Program-made: the position numbers and the translations under genes | Notes under the pieces: model-generated | Seen by the model: only the letters and a program-made list of their open reading frames with translations | What the model was told of the DNA's origin: nothing | Databases searched by the model: none | Shown: positions 40,273 through 42,092 of the stretch, one piece after another | Numbering within the stretch: position 1 is the first letter of the stretch | Layout: the number at the start of each line of letters is the position of its first letter | DNA from: Candidatus Paralachnospira caecorum | GTDB lineage: Bacteria > Bacillota > Clostridia > Lachnospirales > Lachnospiraceae | Length of the DNA: 42,092 bases | Assembly: GCA_904379015.1 (NCBI GenBank) | Contig: CAJFHG010000022.1 | Span: 1 to 42,092 of the forward strand | Direction of reading: 5' to 3'

Positions 40273-40975
40273 TAAAATCAGGCAGGCGCGCAGGGAGCCG
40301 GCAAAGCTCCGGCATGAGAGCAAGCACCAGATCAGCCTTCCGGAGGATCTGGTGCTGACAAAAAGGCTGGAAAAGATATTGGAGCGGGACAGTCACGCAG
40401 GGAAGGACGGAACCTACCGGGTTACCAGTCTGTATTTTGACACTCCGGAGGACCGGGCCCTTCGGGAAAAGACGGAGGGCGTGAACCGGAGAGAAAAATT
40501 CCGGCTGCGGTATTACGGAACGGATACCGGCTGGATCAGGCTGGAAAAAAAATATAAAGTCAATGGTCTCTGCGGAAAACAGAGCGCGCCCATCAGCGCC
40601 GCGCAGGTGCGGAGGCTTCTGAAGGGAGAATACCGTTTTCTGTATGAATCAGACCTCCCTCTGTTTCTGGAATTTTACAGTAAGCTTACCGGGCAGGGCC
40701 TCCGGCCCAAAACCATCGTATGCTATGACAGGGAGGCGTTTCTGTACAGGCCGGGAAACGTCCGGATCACCCTTGACAGGAGAGTGAGGACCGGGCTGCG
40801 CCGCACAGATTTTCTGAATCCGGATGCCGCTTTTGTGGAGGCGCTGGACCGGGTGACCGTGCTTGAGGTAAAATATGACGAGTTTCTCCCGGAGACAGTG
40901 CGGATGGCCGTGCAGGTGCCGGGAAGACAGGCAGGGGCCTGTTCCAAATATGTCCTGTGCCGCAGATTCGACTAA
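40262..40975 (+). CDS. VTC-domain protein (polyphosphate polymerase-like)
   Basis: 237 residues from ATG 40262, which overlaps the lipoprotein stop by 11 bases. It has the tunnel-fold VTC pattern of alternating basic and acidic strands: LRHESKHQISL, TYRVTSLYFDTPED, REKFRLRYYG, IRLEKKYKVNG, IVCYDREAFL, VRITLDRRVRTG, and VTVLEVKYDEFLPE. The Arg/Lys/Glu residues expected to bind ATP and polyphosphate are present. Known VTC proteins make polyphosphate. The bacterial version here is soluble and would dock on the DUF4956 membrane protein that follows. Confidence 0.9.
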   Translation: MTTDKIRQARREPAKLRHESKHQISLPEDLVLTKRLEKILERDSHAGKDGTYRVTSLYFDTPEDRALREKTEGVNRREKFRLRYYGTDTGWIRLEKKYKVNGLCGKQSAPISAAQVRRLLKGEYRFLYESDLPLFLEFYSKLTGQGLRPKTIVCYDREAFLYRPGNVRITLDRRVRTGLRRTDFLNPDAAFVEALDRVTVLEVKYDEFLPETVRMAVQVPGRQAGACSKYVLCRRFD

Positions 40976-40997
40976 ATAAAATCGGAGGAGTTTCAGC

Positions 40998-41669
40998 ATG
41001 ACCTTTCGGGATATTTTCAAATCAGACTTTCTGGAAAATATGGGAAGCGTCTCCATACCGGATATGGTGCTTGCCCTGCTTCTTGCCTTTTGTCTTGGGC
41101 TGTTTATTTTCTTTGTCTATAAAAAAAGCTTCAGCGGGGTGATGTATTCAGGCGGTTTCGGCGTGACGCTGGTCGCCATGTGCCTGATTACCACATTTCT
41201 GATCATGGCGGTTGTGAGCAATGTGGTGCTGTCTCTCGGCATGGTGGGCGCGCTTTCCATCGTGCGGTTCCGTACAGCCGTCAAAGAACCGCTGGATATT
41301 GCGTTTTTATTCTGGAGTATCGCGGCCGGGATCGTGCTGGCGGCCGGCCTGATCGTCCTGGCGGTGTTCGGGAGCCTGCTGGTGGGGATCGTCCTGCTTT
41401 TATTTGCCCGGAGAACATGCGCGGATTTCCCCTATATTCTGATGGTGCGCTGCGCGGATGCGCAGACAGAGCAGAAGACCGTGGAATTTGTGAAATCGCA
41501 GGTGAAGAAGATGGTCCTGAAAAGCAAGAGCATGGCGGACGGGACGGTGGAACTGAATTATGAGGTGCGTCTGAACAGGGGCGACAGCTCTTTTCTGAAC
41601 GGGCTGGATCACATGGATGGCGTGGACAGTGTCGTTCTGGTGTCTTATAACGGTGATTATATGGGGTGA
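40998..41669 (+). CDS. DUF4956 membrane protein
   Basis: 223 residues. An N-terminal soluble stretch (1-22), three or four membrane segments (about 23-45, 52-78, 100-135), with the conserved cytoplasmic loop ALSIVRFRTAVKEPLDIAFLFWSIAAG, then a soluble C-terminal domain (about 140-223) ending DGVDSVVLVSYNGDYMG. The function is unknown, but this family is often found between VTC and CotH genes, as here. It may export or anchor the VTC product. RBS: ATCGGAGGAG. Five bases separate it from the CotH-like gene. Confidence 0.9.
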   Translation: MTFRDIFKSDFLENMGSVSIPDMVLALLLAFCLGLFIFFVYKKSFSGVMYSGGFGVTLVAMCLITTFLIMAVVSNVVLSLGMVGALSIVRFRTAVKEPLDIAFLFWSIAAGIVLAAGLIVLAVFGSLLVGIVLLLFARRTCADFPYILMVRCADAQTEQKTVEFVKSQVKKMVLKSKSMADGTVELNYEVRLNRGDSSFLNGLDHMDGVDSVVLVSYNGDYMG

Positions 41670-41673
41670 GCCT

Positions 41674-42092
41674 ATGATCAGTCACAGACGGATCGACAAC
41701 ATCTGCATAGGGGCCATGGCAGCGGCGGTTCTGACGGTGCTGGCGTTCCTGGCGGGATTTCACGGACTGGATGCGGGTGAAGAAACATGGACGGCGGAAT
41801 ATGAATTTCGCCTTTTTGATCAGAGCTTCGTCCATCATATCGATATCCGCATGGAGGATTGGGAGGGTTTTCTGGAAACGGCTGAAGAAGAGGAATATGA
41901 ATCCTGTACCGTGACGGTTGACGGAGAGGAATTCCGTCAGGTGGGAATCCGGGCGAAAGGAAATAATTCTCTGCGGCTGACCACGGAATATGGTCTTGAC
42001 AGATACAGCCTGAAGCTGGAGTTTGACCATTTTCTGGAAGGCGGAAATTATTACGGCCTGGATAAGCTGTCGCTGGATGCCTCTTTTCAGGA
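41674..42092 (+). CDS. CotH-like kinase, N-terminal part (runs off the window)
   Basis: 139 complete residues are visible. One membrane helix (about 9-28) is followed by an outside or lumenal domain typical of the CotH N-terminus: FVHHIDIRMEDWEGFLETA, VTVDGEEFRQVGIRAKGNNSL, and YSLKLEFDHFLEGGNYYGLDKLSLD. CotH proteins are atypical protein kinases; in Bacillus CotH phosphorylates repeat-rich spore coat proteins. The catalytic part lies beyond the right edge. The ATG at 41674 follows GGGGTGAG and is close to the DUF4956 stop, so it is in the same operon. Confidence 0.85.
   Translation, partial: MISHRRIDNICIGAMAAAVLTVLAFLAGFHGLDAGEETWTAEYEFRLFDQSFVHHIDIRMEDWEGFLETAEEEEYESCTVTVDGEEFRQVGIRAKGNNSLRLTTEYGLDRYSLKLEFDHFLEGGNYYGLDKLSLDASFQ

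Noticed and set aside
39172-40323. Long minus-strand ORF (383 residues) across the repeat region
   Set aside because: It is open only because the 45-base coding repeats on the plus strand lack stops in this frame; the plus-strand protein has a lipobox, domains and a ribosome binding site.

Overview
The window looks like a chromosomal segment of an anaerobic, low-to-mid G+C Firmicute, most likely a member of the Lachnospiraceae (Clostridia). This is inferred from the gene content (division and wall cluster with two class B penicillin-binding proteins, a SpoVD-like protein, a Spo0E-like phosphatase, SigI/RsgI, a flavodiiron protein, a T-box and a minimal SUF system), the style of the promoters and ribosome binding sites, and codon use. 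No species name can be given from the sequence alone.

Layout. 1-340: debris, a cut YafQ-like toxin running head-on into a relaxase-tail-like fragment. 593-2383 (minus): flavodiiron/flavin reductase/rubredoxin fusion. 2609-5030: amino-acid ABC importer (binding protein, permease, ATPase). 5047-6378: infC-rpmI-rplT with a leader attenuator and an AUU start for IF3. 6455-10097: tRNA-Pro(AGG), an SCP2-like protein overlapping an iron-dependent alcohol dehydrogenase, a small orphan gene, an XRE regulator, and two divergent tRNA-Leu genes. 10151-14135: LrgA/LrgB pair, a two-gene SufC/SufB-like scaffold, and an AI-2E-family membrane protein. 14194-15733: a yybP-ykoY (Mn2+) riboswitch in front of an OadB-like Na+ pump subunit and a 42-residue OadG-like partner. 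15806-17325: a beta-helix acetyl/nucleotidyltransferase-like protein convergent with a YihY family membrane protein. 17504-21360: T-box controlled pheS-pheT. 21460-22557 (minus): ychF. 22821-23074: a 53-residue Spo0E-like gene with Spo0A-box-like sites.

23137-34644 is the division and cell wall (dcw) cluster: mraZ with its G-rich operator repeats, rsmH, ftsL, two PBPs, mraY, murD, ftsW, ftsQ/divIB and ftsZ. murG and ftsA are not in it. 34730-37098: TetR regulator divergent from a MacB/LolD-type ATPase and a truncated FtsX-type permease, with a palindromic operator filling the promoter spacer.

37097-42092 is the most interesting part: sigI and rsgI, then a lipoprotein carrying an RsgI-like (SEAL-type) domain, a PepSY-like domain and nine copies of a 15-residue Asp/Asn repeat, then a VTC-domain polyphosphate polymerase-like protein, a DUF4956 membrane protein and the start of a CotH-like kinase. 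An A-tract / CCCGGTTT / N13 / CCGTA motif occurs in front of both sigI and the lipoprotein gene, which suggests that SigI drives itself and the downstream surface module. The second highlight is the Mn2+ riboswitch controlling a Na+-decarboxylase-type membrane subunit that has no carboxyltransferase beside it.
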